Part shown: positions 21,415 through 29,740 of the stretch, piece by piece
Position numbering within the stretch: position 1 is the stretch's first letter
How the letters are laid out: each line of letters opens with the position of its first letter
NCBI GenBank assembly: GCA_934096805.1
Contig: CAKOMW010000007.1
Coordinates: forward strand, 1-31,412
Length of the DNA: 31,412 bases
Direction: 5' to 3'
DNA from: an uncultured Bacilli bacterium
GTDB lineage: Bacteria > Bacillota_I > Bacilli_A > RF39 > UBA660
Program-made: the position numbers and the translations under genes
The notes under the pieces: model-generated
What the model was told of the DNA's origin: nothing
What the model saw: the letters and a program-made list of their open reading frames with translations, nothing else
The model's database searches: none

Positions 21415-22314
21415 ATGAAAGATAAGAAAGTTATATTTATGGGGACTCCTTTGTTTGCGGTTGGAGTTTTAGAAAAATTAATTGAGTATACGACTGTTGT
21501 GGCGGTAGTAACGCAGAGGGATAAAGAAGTGGGAAGAAAGAAAATTCTTACTCCTTCTGCTGTTAAAAAGATTGCTTTAGAAAATAATATAAAAGTGCTT
21601 ACTCCTGATAGGATAAGGGATAGTATTGATGAAATTAATTCTATAGATTGTGATATTATAGTAACTTGTGCATATGGACAAATAATACCAGAGGAAATAC
21701 TTTATCATCCAAAATATAAAACTATTAATGTTCATGCTTCTCTTCTTCCTAAGTATAGGGGTGGTGCTCCTATTCAAAGGGCAATAATGGATGGTTGTGA
21801 TATTACTGGTGTTACGATTATGTTTACTGATAAAGGAATGGATACTGGTAATATAATAAGTAAAAAAGAAATAAATATTAATATTAATGATGATATAATT
21901 AGTTTGAATGATAAGTTATCAATGCTTGGGGCAGAGCTTTTGATTGAGACTTTACCAAGTATATTTGATGGTACTTGTTGTAATATAAAACAGGATGATA
22001 GTCTTTCTTCGATTGCTAGATTGATAACTAGAGATGATGAAGAACTTAATTTTGATGATGATGCTATTAATGTTTATAATAAAATAAGAGCTTTGTCTAA
22101 TATTGGTGCTTATGTTAAGCTTAATGATTTTAATATGAAGATATTTAAAGCTGAAATTGGTGATAAATCTTCTTTGGAACCTGGGTGTGTTACAATGGAT
22201 AAGAGTATTAGAATATCTACTAGGACTAAAGATATAATAGTTTTAGAGTTGCAGATTCCTGGTAAAAAAAGAATGCTTGCTAAGGATTACTTGAATGGAA
22301 AAAAAACTAAATAA
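21415..22314 (+). CDS. fmt: Methionyl-tRNA formyltransferase
   Basis: The product is 299 residues. The N-terminal Rossmann catalytic domain has VIFMGTPLFAVGVLEKLI, the catalytic block INVHASLLPKYRGGAPIQ and TIMFTDKGMDTGNI, with the Asn-His-Asp set of formyltransferases. The C-terminal OB-like domain (from about 205) is shorter than in E. coli but complete to KKRMLAKDYLNGK. It formylates initiator Met-tRNA using 10-formyl-THF. No peptide deformylase gene is beside it, which is the usual partner. Its last bases overlap the in-frame extension of the next gene but not its likely start. Confidence 0.94.
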   Translation: MKDKKVIFMGTPLFAVGVLEKLIEYTTVVAVVTQRDKEVGRKKILTPSAVKKIALENNIKVLTPDRIRDSIDEINSIDCDIIVTCAYGQIIPEEILYHPKYKTINVHASLLPKYRGGAPIQRAIMDGCDITGVTIMFTDKGMDTGNIISKKEINININDDIISLNDKLSMLGAELLIETLPSIFDGTCCNIKQDDSLSSIARLITRDDEELNFDDDAINVYNKIRALSNIGAYVKLNDFNMKIFKAEIGDKSSLEPGCVTMDKSIRISTRTKDIIVLELQIPGKKRMLAKDYLNGKKTK

Positions 22315-22333
22315 TTATATTGGGGGAATTAGG

Positions 22334-23746
22334 ATGAATGATAATTTAAAAATAGCATTGGTTTTAAGAAAATTAGATGCTTTAAAGGATAAGTATGCTA
22401 TCTTGAGCATGGGCTTTGCTAAGGATTATGGTGATATTGCAGAGTTCCATTCTGAAGAGCTTGGAAAGACTGTGTATCCGGTCTTTGATGGATTTGAGGA
22501 TACGTCTGTTTTCTTTCTTACTAAGGAAAAGGTTCTTGATATAAAGGAAAAGCTTAGTAATAATCAAAAATTATTAAATTTATATGATGATAGTGTTAAA
22601 ACTTATAGTATGGTAAAGGTTACTGAAGTTGGCGATGATAAGTATGATATTCAACCTGTTAGAATAATTACTGATGAGGAATTGTTGGAGCTTACTTATG
22701 CTTTAGATGAAGATGAATATGAGTATAAGCCACTTATGGATATTGATTTGGTTTATGAAAAATTAAAAGAGTCTATAGTGGGACAGGATGATGCTATTAA
22801 GCAAGTGCTTTCTACGGTTTATTTTAATCAAAAGCTTTTTGAATCTGATTTACCTGATGATAAATTAAGAAGTTTAAAACAAAATATTTTGGTAATCGGG
22901 GATACTGGTACGGGTAAGACAGAGATGATCAAACAAATGGCAAAGGTTCTTGATATTCCATGTGTTATTGAGGATGCTACTCAGTATACTATTGAGGGAT
23001 ATAAGGGACTTTCAGTTGATGACATGTTTAAGCATTTATGTATGAGTGCAGATTATGATTTGGAAAGAGCTCAAAGAGGTATTTTAGTAATTGATGAAAT
23101 TGACAAAAAGAGCTCTAATGGAGATGTGTCACAAATAGCCACTAGTGGTGTTCAGTATTCATTATTGAAGTTACTTGAAGGGACAAAGTATTTTGTTCCA
23201 GCAGATAAAGAGTATGATTTGGATCCGTTTGAGTTTGATAGTGCACGTCTTACAGTTATTTTATCTGGCTCTTTTAGTTCTTTAAAGGAAGAAAAGGATA
23301 AAGTAATAGGCTTTGAAGCTAATTCTAATGAAGTACAAAAGTATAATACAAATGAACTTAAAAAGTCAGGAATTGTTCCAGAATTATTAGGAAGAATGTC
23401 TAAGATAGTGTATCTTAATAGTTTGTCTAAAGATGATTATATAAAGATACTTAATGAATCTAATTTGAGTGTTCTTAATTTGACTGATGATTTTTATAAG
23501 TCCCTTGGTATTAATGTTGTTTATACTGATTCTTTTATTGATGAGGTAGCTAGACTTGCTTTGACAAGGGATAGTGGTGCCAGAGGTCTTAAAACTGTTT
23601 TTGATGAGGCACTTGGAAAGATAGAGTTTGAATTGTTAAAGGGAAATGTGGAACAAATTATTTTTAATAGTGTTGATAATATAGAGATTATAAGGAAAGA
23701 AGAAAAAACTCATGAAAAGGTGAGAGTGAGAAAAGGAGAACTTTAA
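22334..23746 (+). CDS. ClpX-like AAA+ ATPase with an unfamiliar N-terminal domain
   Basis: The product is 470 residues. Residues about 150-470 follow ClpX: IVGQDDAIKQVL, Walker A GDTGTGKTEM (about 189), pore-loop-like TIEGYKGLSVDDM, Walker B GILVIDEIDKK (about 249-259), PELLGRMSKIVYL and sensor 2 RDSGARGLKTVFDEAL. An IGF tripeptide (325-327, in KVIGFEANSN) sits where ClpX carries the ClpP-docking loop. The ClpX zinc-binding domain with its four cysteines is missing. Instead there are about 145 residues with no motif I know. A ClpP-linked unfoldase with different substrate choice is a reasonable inference. The start at 22334 is preferred over the in-frame ATG at 22295, because GGGGGAATTAGG lies between them. 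It ends the rimM-trmD-fmt operon. Confidence 0.78.
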   Translation: MNDNLKIALVLRKLDALKDKYAILSMGFAKDYGDIAEFHSEELGKTVYPVFDGFEDTSVFFLTKEKVLDIKEKLSNNQKLLNLYDDSVKTYSMVKVTEVGDDKYDIQPVRIITDEELLELTYALDEDEYEYKPLMDIDLVYEKLKESIVGQDDAIKQVLSTVYFNQKLFESDLPDDKLRSLKQNILVIGDTGTGKTEMIKQMAKVLDIPCVIEDATQYTIEGYKGLSVDDMFKHLCMSADYDLERAQRGILVIDEIDKKSSNGDVSQIATSGVQYSLLKLLEGTKYFVPADKEYDLDPFEFDSARLTVILSGSFSSLKEEKDKVIGFEANSNEVQKYNTNELKKSGIVPELLGRMSKIVYLNSLSKDDYIKILNESNLSVLNLTDDFYKSLGINVVYTDSFIDEVARLALTRDSGARGLKTVFDEALGKIEFELLKGNVEQIIFNSVDNIEIIRKEEKTHEKVRVRKGEL

Positions 23747-23758
23747 GGGTTCTTTTTT
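23737..23758 (+). terminator. Intrinsic terminator of the rimM-fmt-ClpX-like operon
   Basis: AGAACTT and GGGTTCT pair (two wobbles) with a 3-base loop that falls on the stop codon, followed by six T's. Confidence 0.65.
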
Positions 23759-23841
23759 GTTGATGTTCTCATTTATAGAATAATATTGTATAGGTGATTA
23801 TGGTGTTGCTTATTATATCAAGAACGTGTTTTGGTTACTTG

Positions 23842-23871
23842 TTGCTTTTTTGTGGTTATTTGTGATATAAT
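23842..23871 (+). promoter_or_regulatory. Extended -10 promoter of the RNase J-like gene
   Basis: TTGCTT (23842-23847), an 18-base spacer and TATAAT (23866-23871) with an upstream TG. The block TGTGATATAATTTA is identical to that of the xerD promoter. The leader is about 60 bases. Confidence 0.6.
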
Positions 23872-23939
23872 TTATGTGGTTGCTTACTTTGATATTAATA
23901 TAAGGATATTAAAATGTAAAAAAAATGAAAGGAGAAATT

Positions 23940-25589
23940 ATGAGTAAAATAAAAATTTTTGGTCTTGGAGGACTAAATGAAAATGGAAAGAATATGTATA
24001 TTGTCAATGTAGATGATAATATATTTGTTTTTGATGCTGGGTTAAAGTATCCAAGTTCTAATATGCTTGGTGTTGATTATATAATACCTAATTTTGATTA
24101 TTTAAAAGAAAATAGAGATAAAGTTCGTGGTATTTTTATTACTCATGGACATGAGGGGAATATGGGTGCGATTTCTGATATTCTTAAGGAAATGCCTGAT
24201 ATTCATGTTTATGCTACTAAATTTACAATGAATTTAATTAAGAAAGAGCTTAGTGAGCTTAAGATTGAAGCGACTAATTTGAAAGAGATAAGACCACATT
24301 CTAAACTTGATGTTGCTGGTTTTTCAATTTTCCCAATAGAGGTTACACATTCTATACCAGAGAGTGTTTTATATGTTTTATATACAGATGATGGTGCTAT
24401 TGTTTATGCTACTGATTTTGTTTTTGATTCTACTATGTTGGGTTCTTATAAAACTGATATTGGTAAGCTTGCATATGTTGGTAAACAAGGGGTGCTTTGT
24501 TTACTTTGTGAGTCTTGTTATGCTTATAGAGAAGGGCATACAAGTCCTAGTCATAGAATTGCATCAAAGATGTGGGATATTTTAAATAATACTGATGAAA
24601 GAATTATTATAAGTCTTTATCCTGATCATATATATAGATTACAAGAAATATTTGATTCTGTTGCTAGAACAAAAAGAAAGATTGTTCTTATGGGAAAAAG
24701 GCTTCAGGAAGTTGTAGAGTATTCTATAGATAATAATTATTTAGATATAGATAAGAGTATTATTGGTAATTTGTCTAATATAAAAGATAAAGATGCTGTT
24801 GTTATTGTTTGTGATGACAAGGAAAAAGAAGTAGCTAGTTTGGAAAAGATTATTAATGGGTATGATAAGTATATTAAGTTAAAAGCTGGGGATACAGTGT
24901 TTCTTTCAGAGCCTGTTTATCCTGGTAATGAAAAGATTATATCTAAGATAATTGATGATTTATCAAGACTTGATGTTGAAGGAATAAGCTTATCTATGAA
25001 AAAACATGTTTTACATCATGCTTCTAGTGAAGATTTAATGCAAATGATTAATCTTATGAATCCTAAATATTATTTTCCTGTAAGAGGTGAATATAGGTAT
25101 CAATATATGAATGCTAATGTTGCTGAGCTTACTGGTATGAATAAAGATAATATTCTTTTAAAACTTAATGGTGATGTAGCAGAGTTTGATAATGGTACTT
25201 TGGTAGAAAGAGGGGAACACATTAAAGTAGATGAAGTTTTAATTGATGGTAATAAGTCTGATGATATTGGAGAATTAGTATTAAAGGATAGGCAACTTTT
25301 AAGTAAAAATGGAATTGTAATTGTTTCGGCAACTTTAGATAAAAAGAGTAAAAAGATATTGGTTGAACCTCAAATAATTACAAGAGGATTTATTTATGTA
25401 AAAGATAATTTAGATATCATTGAGCATACTGAAAAACTTTGTAGAGAAATAATACTCGATTTAGTTGTTCCTAATAAAAAGGTTGATTTTACAGGGTTAA
25501 AGATAAAAATAAGGGATGTTCTTAGTCATTATTTTGAAGAAGTGACTGGTAGTGTTCCAATGATTATAACTGTTATATCTGAGATATAG
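23940..25589 (+). CDS. RNase J family protein with degenerate active site (RNase J2-like)
   Basis: The product is 549 residues, the RNase J length and order: beta-lactamase fold, beta-CASP domain, then a C-terminal domain from about 450. Family landmarks are GLGGLNENGKNMY, the metal motif region ITHGHEGNMGA, VTHSIPESV, ATDFVFDST and YFPVRGEYRY. Active RNase J has HGHEDH. Here residues 69-74 read HGHEGN, so the Asp and last His ligands are lost. The late SGHGS motif has become LHHASSED and the PxHGEYR histidine is Arg. This resembles Bacillus RNase J2, whose own motif is degenerate and which acts as partner of RNase J1. A catalytic J1 would have to be encoded elsewhere. GGAGAAATT supports the ATG at 23940 over 23925. 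Confidence 0.85.
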   Translation: MSKIKIFGLGGLNENGKNMYIVNVDDNIFVFDAGLKYPSSNMLGVDYIIPNFDYLKENRDKVRGIFITHGHEGNMGAISDILKEMPDIHVYATKFTMNLIKKELSELKIEATNLKEIRPHSKLDVAGFSIFPIEVTHSIPESVLYVLYTDDGAIVYATDFVFDSTMLGSYKTDIGKLAYVGKQGVLCLLCESCYAYREGHTSPSHRIASKMWDILNNTDERIIISLYPDHIYRLQEIFDSVARTKRKIVLMGKRLQEVVEYSIDNNYLDIDKSIIGNLSNIKDKDAVVIVCDDKEKEVASLEKIINGYDKYIKLKAGDTVFLSEPVYPGNEKIISKIIDDLSRLDVEGISLSMKKHVLHHASSEDLMQMINLMNPKYYFPVRGEYRYQYMNANVAELTGMNKDNILLKLNGDVAEFDNGTLVERGEHIKVDEVLIDGNKSDDIGELVLKDRQLLSKNGIVIVSATLDKKSKKILVEPQIITRGFIYVKDNLDIIEHTEKLCREIILDLVVPNKKVDFTGLKIKIRDVLSHYFEEVTGSVPMIITVISEI

Positions 25590-25600
25590 TGTAAAGTAAG

Positions 25601-25630
25601 ACAAGTGTTGACAAACACTTGTTTTTATTT
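25601..25630 (+). terminator. Intrinsic terminator of the RNase J-like gene
   Basis: A perfect 9-bp stem (ACAAGTGTT with AACACTTGT) with loop GACA, followed by a long T-rich tract. Confidence 0.85.
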
Positions 25631-25662
25631 TTTTATTTTTTTATTTTTTTTATAAAAAAATA

Positions 25663-25691
25663 TGGACAATATATTATAAAGATAGTAGAAT
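25663..25691 (+). promoter_or_regulatory. Promoter of the mraZ operon
   Basis: TGGACA (25663-25668), a 17-base spacer and TAGAAT (25686-25691). The predicted start of transcription, near 25698, falls inside the array of MraZ boxes. Confidence 0.6.
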
Positions 25692-25692
25692 T

Positions 25693-25726
25693 GTGGTAGA
25701 CAGTGGATGATAGTGGTAGAAAGTGG
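25693..25726 (+). promoter_or_regulatory. MraZ operator: four GTGG boxes at 10-base spacing
   Basis: GTGG occurs at 25693, 25703, 25713 and 25723, exactly 10 bases apart, beginning just after the -10 and ending on the ribosome-binding site of mraZ. MraZ proteins are known to bind short G-rich direct repeats with this helical period upstream of their own gene (TGGGN boxes in E. coli, AAAGTG-type in mycoplasmas). Autoregulation of the mraZ operon by occlusion of the start site is the natural reading. Confidence 0.88.
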
Positions 25727-25734
25727 TGATTTCT

Positions 25735-26172
25735 ATGTTAATGGGTGAATACCATCATAATATTGATGAAAAAGGAAGAATTATTATTCCTTCTAAGTTC
25801 CGTGAGGATTTAGGAGATAAGGTAATCGTAACTCGTGGGTTAGAAGATTGCTTATTCCTGTATTCAGAAAACGAGTGGTCGCAAATAGTTTCTAAATTAA
25901 AATCTCTACCATTCACGAAGAAAGATGCAAGAAGTTTTACAAGAATCTTCTTATCGGGAGCCACTGTTTGTGAATTTGATAAACAAGGCAGAATTAAAAT
26001 TACTTCTCCACTTGGTTCTTACGCCAATCTTGATAAAGAATGTGTCATTATTGGCGTAAATGACCGATTGGAAATATGGGATATTAACAAATGGAATAGT
26101 TTCTTCGATGATAATAGAGAAAGTTTATCTGATTTAGCGGACCATCTATTTGAAAGTGATTTTGGTGATTGA
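25735..26172 (+). CDS. mraZ: Transcriptional regulator MraZ
   Basis: The product is 145 residues and starts MLMGEYHHNIDEKGRIIIPS. It has two swapped-hairpin AbrB-like half-domains, each with the DxxxR box (DEKGR about residue 12, DKQGR about 82). MraZ forms a ring-shaped oligomer that binds DNA boxes upstream of its operon. The GTG at 25723 is in frame but is part of the last operator box; the ATG at 25735 follows GGTGATTT and gives the canonical N-terminus. Base composition of this gene is less AT-rich than its neighbours. The stop lies one base before the rsmH ATG. Confidence 0.95.
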   Translation: MLMGEYHHNIDEKGRIIIPSKFREDLGDKVIVTRGLEDCLFLYSENEWSQIVSKLKSLPFTKKDARSFTRIFLSGATVCEFDKQGRIKITSPLGSYANLDKECVIIGVNDRLEIWDINKWNSFFDDNRESLSDLADHLFESDFGD

Positions 26173-26173
26173 T

Positions 26174-27100
26174 ATGTTACATAAGAGTGTTTTACTTAAA
26201 GAAGCAATTAACTTTTTGGATATAAAAGATGGTGGAATTTATGTAGATATGACTTTGGGTTATGCAGGTCATTCAAAGGAAATATTAAAAAGAAATAAAA
26301 AGGGGTTTTTATTCGCCTTTGATAAGGATGTTGATGCTATTAGTCATAGTGAAAAAATATTGGATGAAATTGGTAGTAATTATAAAATATTTAATACTGG
26401 TTTTATCAATATTAAGTCTTGTTTGGAAGAAGAGGGTGTATCACTTGTTGATGGAGTACTTTATGATCTTGGTATTTCATCACCTGAAATTGATCAGGAT
26501 AGTCGTGGCTTTAGTTATATGCGTGATGCAAGACTTGATATGAGAATGAAGCAAGATAGTTCTTTATCTGCTTATGATGTTGTAAATACTTATTCTTTGG
26601 AAGAACTTACTAGAATATTTAGAGAATATGGAGAAGAAAAACATGCTCTTCGTATTGCTAAAGAGATTATAAATGTTCGTAGCGAGAAGGCTATTTCTAC
26701 TACTTTAGAGCTTGTGGATATTATTGATAGATGTATTCCATATAAAGAAAAGAGAAATGGACATCCTGCTAAAAAAGTGTTTCAAGCAATAAGAATTGAA
26801 GTGAATAATGAGTTAGAAGAATTTGAAAAGTCTTTAAGAGATGCTTTGAAGATTCTTAAAGTTGATGGAGTGATTTGTGTTATTACTTTTCATTCTTTAG
26901 AAGATAGAATATGTAAGAGAGTATTTAAAGAAGTAAGTGATGTGGATCCTTTGGTGAAAGGGGTTCCTAATATTAATGAAGAATTATTACCTGATTATGT
27001 TTTGGTTACAAAGAAGCCAATTGTTCCTACTGATGATGAGGTTTCTAATAATAGTAGGGCTCGTTCTGCTAAGCTTAGGGTAATAAAAAGAATAAAATAG
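26174..27100 (+). CDS. rsmH: 16S rRNA (cytosine1402-N4)-methyltransferase RsmH
   Basis: The product is 308 residues, standard length. It starts MLHKSVLLKEAINFLDI and has the SAM motif YVDMTLGYAGHSKEIL, DGVLYDLGISSPEID, RGFSYMRDARLDMRM and the C-terminal NGHPAKKVFQAIRIEVNNEL, VITFHSLEDRICK and NNSRARSAKLRVIKR. It methylates C1402 in the decoding centre. The upstream in-frame ATG at 26150 lies inside mraZ; GGTGATTGAT before 26174 marks the real start. Position two in the mraZ operon is conserved across bacteria. Confidence 0.96.
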   Translation: MLHKSVLLKEAINFLDIKDGGIYVDMTLGYAGHSKEILKRNKKGFLFAFDKDVDAISHSEKILDEIGSNYKIFNTGFINIKSCLEEEGVSLVDGVLYDLGISSPEIDQDSRGFSYMRDARLDMRMKQDSSLSAYDVVNTYSLEELTRIFREYGEEKHALRIAKEIINVRSEKAISTTLELVDIIDRCIPYKEKRNGHPAKKVFQAIRIEVNNELEEFEKSLRDALKILKVDGVICVITFHSLEDRICKRVFKEVSDVDPLVKGVPNINEELLPDYVLVTKKPIVPTDDEVSNNSRARSAKLRVIKRIK

Positions 27101-27111
27101 GGAGGAAATGT

Positions 27112-27399
27112 ATGAAAAAAAGAAAGAAGAAAAAGTTATCTGGTTTTGAAAGAAAATTATTGTTTTTGACTATTGTTTTAGTACTTTTTTCTCCATTTGC
27201 TACAGTGTGTGCTTCTTCAATGCTTTCTAAGGCTAATTATGAGGTTGAAGTTACTCGTGAAGAGGTTGCAACTCAAGAAAAGTCTAATGAGAGTTTACAA
27301 ATGAAAATAAATGAGTTGGCGTCTTTAGAAAACTTACAAAAGGTTGCCAAAAAGGTAGGATTGAGTTATACTAGTAATAGTGTTAAGACGATAGAGTAG
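27112..27399 (+). CDS. ftsL: Cell-division protein FtsL
   Basis: The product is 95 residues: a Lys-rich cytoplasmic N-terminus (KKRKKKKLSGFERK), one membrane segment (about 16-36) and an extracytoplasmic coiled coil (about 40-90, with EVEVTREEVATQEKSNESLQ). Sequence alone is weak because FtsL diverges fast. Size, topology and place between rsmH and the septal PBP make the call secure. It pairs with FtsB/DivIC and the DivIB encoded in the other wall operon. GGGAGGAAATGT is the ribosome-binding site. Confidence 0.88.
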   Translation: MKKRKKKKLSGFERKLLFLTIVLVLFSPFATVCASSMLSKANYEVEVTREEVATQEKSNESLQMKINELASLENLQKVAKKVGLSYTSNSVKTIE

Positions 27400-27408
27400 G
27401 TGATTTAG

Positions 27409-29523
27409 ATGGATAAGAACAAAAATATTAAGATGATTAATTTCTTTTTAGTTTTTGTTCTTTTTTCTTTTTGTTTATTTATATTTGTGCTTTGTAATAT
27501 AGTGTTTGAAAAAGAGTATGAGGGAACTGACTTAAAGAAGTTTGCAGATAGTCGTAGTGTTGTTTCAAAAACGATTAATGCAAAAAGAGGTAGTATTTAT
27601 GATTCTTCGGGTGATGGGCTTGCTATAAATGTTTCTTCATATACGCTTATTGCTTATTTGGATGAATCACGTAGTAAGGGTGAGGATACTTTATATCATG
27701 TTAAGGATAAGAAAGCTACTGCTAAGGCACTTTCTAAAGTTATTAAAATGTCTTATGAAGATATATTGGATATTTTAAATCAAAAGCTTTATCAAGTTGA
27801 GTTTGGTAATGCTGGGAAAGGTCTTACTGAGCTTGAGAAGGATGCGATTAAGGAGCTTAATTTGCCTGGGATAGATTTTATTGCGGATGAAAAAAGGTAT
27901 TATCCAAATGGGAATTTTTTATCTCATACTTTGGGGTATGCTAAGAAAAATGATAATGGTAAGATTGCTGGAGAATATGGTCTTGAATTGCTTCTTGATG
28001 ATGTTTTGTCTGGGACTGATGGTTATACGACTTATCAAAAGGATTTAAATGGATATAAGATTGCTGGTACAAAGGAAATGACTAAAAAAGCAGTTGATGG
28101 TAATGATGTTTATTTAACTATAGATTCTAATGTACAGTTTTTTGTTGAAGAGGCTATTTCTAATGCTAAGGATAAGTATGATTTTTCTTGGATGGTTGTG
28201 GTGCTTTTAGATGCTAAAACAGGTAAAGTGATTGGTCTTAGTCAGACTCCATCGTTTGATCCTAATAAAATGAATGTTAAGGATTGGAATAATTATGCTG
28301 TTTCTTATGCTTATGAACCAGGTTCGGTTATGAAAACTTATACTTATATGGCCGCTATGGAGGCTGGTGTTTATAAAGGTAGCGATAAATTCTTGTCTGG
28401 TAAGTATGTTACGTCTGATAAAACAAAGATATATGATTGGTTAAAGTCTGGTTTTGGTAATATAACTTATGATCAAGGTTTTGCTTATTCTTCGAATGTG
28501 GGAATTATTAATTTGCTTGATAAATATATTAATAAGACTATTCTTTATGATTATTTTGAAAAGCTTGGTTTTGGACAAAAGACTGGTATTACTCTTGCTA
28601 ATGAGGCTAAGGGTAGAATAGCATTTAAGTATGAAACTGAAATATTTAATGCTGGTTTTGGACAAGGTATCACTACTACTCCAATGCAACATGTTCAGGC
28701 TCTTACGTCTTTGGCTAATGATGGTGTTATGCTTAAGCCTTATATAATTGATAAGGTTGTTTCTGCTAATGGAAAAGTTGTTTATACAGGAAGAAAGGAA
28801 GAAATAGGAACGGTTGCATCGCATGAAACGGTTTCAAAAATGAGGGATTTGATGTATAATGTAGTTCATTCTTCTTCGCCTTATGCTACTGGAACTGGTT
28901 ATTATATGAAAGGTTATGATTTGATTGGTAAAACGGGTACTGCTCAGTATGTTAGTTCTAGTACAGGTCGTTATTATAGTGATGAAAGTCGTTCGATTAA
29001 GTCTTTTGCGGGTATGTGGCCTAAGGATGATCCAGAAGTTATAATTTTTACATCAGTGAAAGATCCTTTGTATGGTAGTTCTAAGGCTCTTACTTATACT
29101 ACTAAGCAAATAGTTAAGAATGTTAGTAAATATTTAGAAATATATGATTCTAAACAAGAAAAGGTAATTAATAATTTTACTGTTAGTAATTATACTAATA
29201 ATAAAGTGTCTAGTGTCAAACAAATATTGAAGAAAAATAAAGTTGCTTCGTTAGTGTTTGGTGATGGTAATAAAGTTGTGGGGCAATATCCTAGTAAGGG
29301 TAGTGTTGTTAATAAGAATGATGTTGTTATTTTGGTTACTAATTCTGATAGTTATATTTTGCCCGATATGAAGGGGTATAGTAAAAAACAGACTAGGGCT
29401 ATTTGTGATTTGCTTAATTTGAAGTGTACATTTAAGGGATATGGTTATGTTGATAGTCAGTCTATTAAACAAGGTACTAAGGTTAAGAGTGGTACTAGTG
29501 TGAAGTTTGTTTTTAAGGATTAG
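27409..29523 (+). CDS. Class B penicillin-binding protein with two PASTA domains (FtsI/PBP2B or SpoVD type)
   Basis: The product is 704 residues. There is an N-terminal membrane segment (about 9-31), then a dimerisation domain (RSVVSKTINAKRGSIYDSSG onward). The transpeptidase domain shows all motifs: Ser306 in PGSVMKTYTY, SSN at 361-363 and KTG at 508-510 (IGKTGTAQY). Two PASTA repeats fill the C-terminus (about 575-704, with GQYPSKGSVVNKNDVVILVT). It cross-links septal peptidoglycan with FtsW. SpoVD, the spore-cortex homologue, has the same layout with one PASTA domain, and the cell may sporulate; two PASTA repeats in the mraZ operon favour the PBP2B role. It is the last gene before the operon terminator. 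AGGTGATTTAG supports the start. Confidence 0.93.
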   Translation: MDKNKNIKMINFFLVFVLFSFCLFIFVLCNIVFEKEYEGTDLKKFADSRSVVSKTINAKRGSIYDSSGDGLAINVSSYTLIAYLDESRSKGEDTLYHVKDKKATAKALSKVIKMSYEDILDILNQKLYQVEFGNAGKGLTELEKDAIKELNLPGIDFIADEKRYYPNGNFLSHTLGYAKKNDNGKIAGEYGLELLLDDVLSGTDGYTTYQKDLNGYKIAGTKEMTKKAVDGNDVYLTIDSNVQFFVEEAISNAKDKYDFSWMVVVLLDAKTGKVIGLSQTPSFDPNKMNVKDWNNYAVSYAYEPGSVMKTYTYMAAMEAGVYKGSDKFLSGKYVTSDKTKIYDWLKSGFGNITYDQGFAYSSNVGIINLLDKYINKTILYDYFEKLGFGQKTGITLANEAKGRIAFKYETEIFNAGFGQGITTTPMQHVQALTSLANDGVMLKPYIIDKVVSANGKVVYTGRKEEIGTVASHETVSKMRDLMYNVVHSSSPYATGTGYYMKGYDLIGKTGTAQYVSSSTGRYYSDESRSIKSFAGMWPKDDPEVIIFTSVKDPLYGSSKALTYTTKQIVKNVSKYLEIYDSKQEKVINNFTVSNYTNNKVSSVKQILKKNKVASLVFGDGNKVVGQYPSKGSVVNKNDVVILVTNSDSYILPDMKGYSKKQTRAICDLLNLKCTFKGYGYVDSQSIKQGTKVKSGTSVKFVFKD

Positions 29524-29529
29524 TATAAG

Positions 29530-29566
29530 AAAAAAGCACTTGTGGTGAGCGCTTTTTTTGTTTTTT
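29530..29566 (+). terminator. Intrinsic terminator of the mraZ operon
   Basis: AAAAAAGC pairs with GCTTTTTT (stem extended by an inner C-G after one mismatch, 9-base loop), followed by further T runs to 29566. Confidence 0.75.
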
Positions 29567-29600
29567 GAGTTGTTTGTAGTGTTTAGTGTGGGTGTTGAAG

Positions 29601-29640
29601 TAGCGTTCAACAGCGTTCAATAGCGTTCAACAGCGTTCAC
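29601..29640 (+). repeat. Four tandem 10-base GCGTTCA units upstream of the AlbA_2 gene
   Basis: The units TAGCGTTCAA, CAGCGTTCAA, TAGCGTTCAA and CAGCGTTCAC follow each other without gap, with alternating T/C at position 1 and an invariant AGCGTTCA core. Just before the array, GTTGAA (29594-29599) is the inverse of TTCAAC (29606-29611). The last unit overlaps the predicted -35 of the AlbA_2 gene. The same GCGTTCA core makes up the large array after that gene. Confidence 0.9.
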
Positions 29641-29664
29641 TTTTTAAATTTTATGTGATAAATA
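29636..29664 (+). promoter_or_regulatory. Possible promoter of the AlbA_2 gene overlapping the GCGTTCA array
   Basis: TTCACT (29636-29641, the end of the fourth repeat), a 17-base spacer and TAAATA (29659-29664) preceded by TGTGA, resembling the extended -10 elements at xerD and the RNase J-like gene. The match is moderate. The leader before the ATG at 29741 would be about 70 bases. Confidence 0.4.
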
Positions 29665-29740
29665 AAAAAATAGAAAAATTTATGTAAAAAGTGAGGAATT
29701 TTTAGAAAAAGATTGTTTTATATATATGAGGTGAGTATAT

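Noticed and set aside
29251..29610. Minus-strand frames inside the PBP gene and across the spacer
   Set aside because: Low-complexity shadow of T-rich codons with no ribosome-binding site or recognisable domain.
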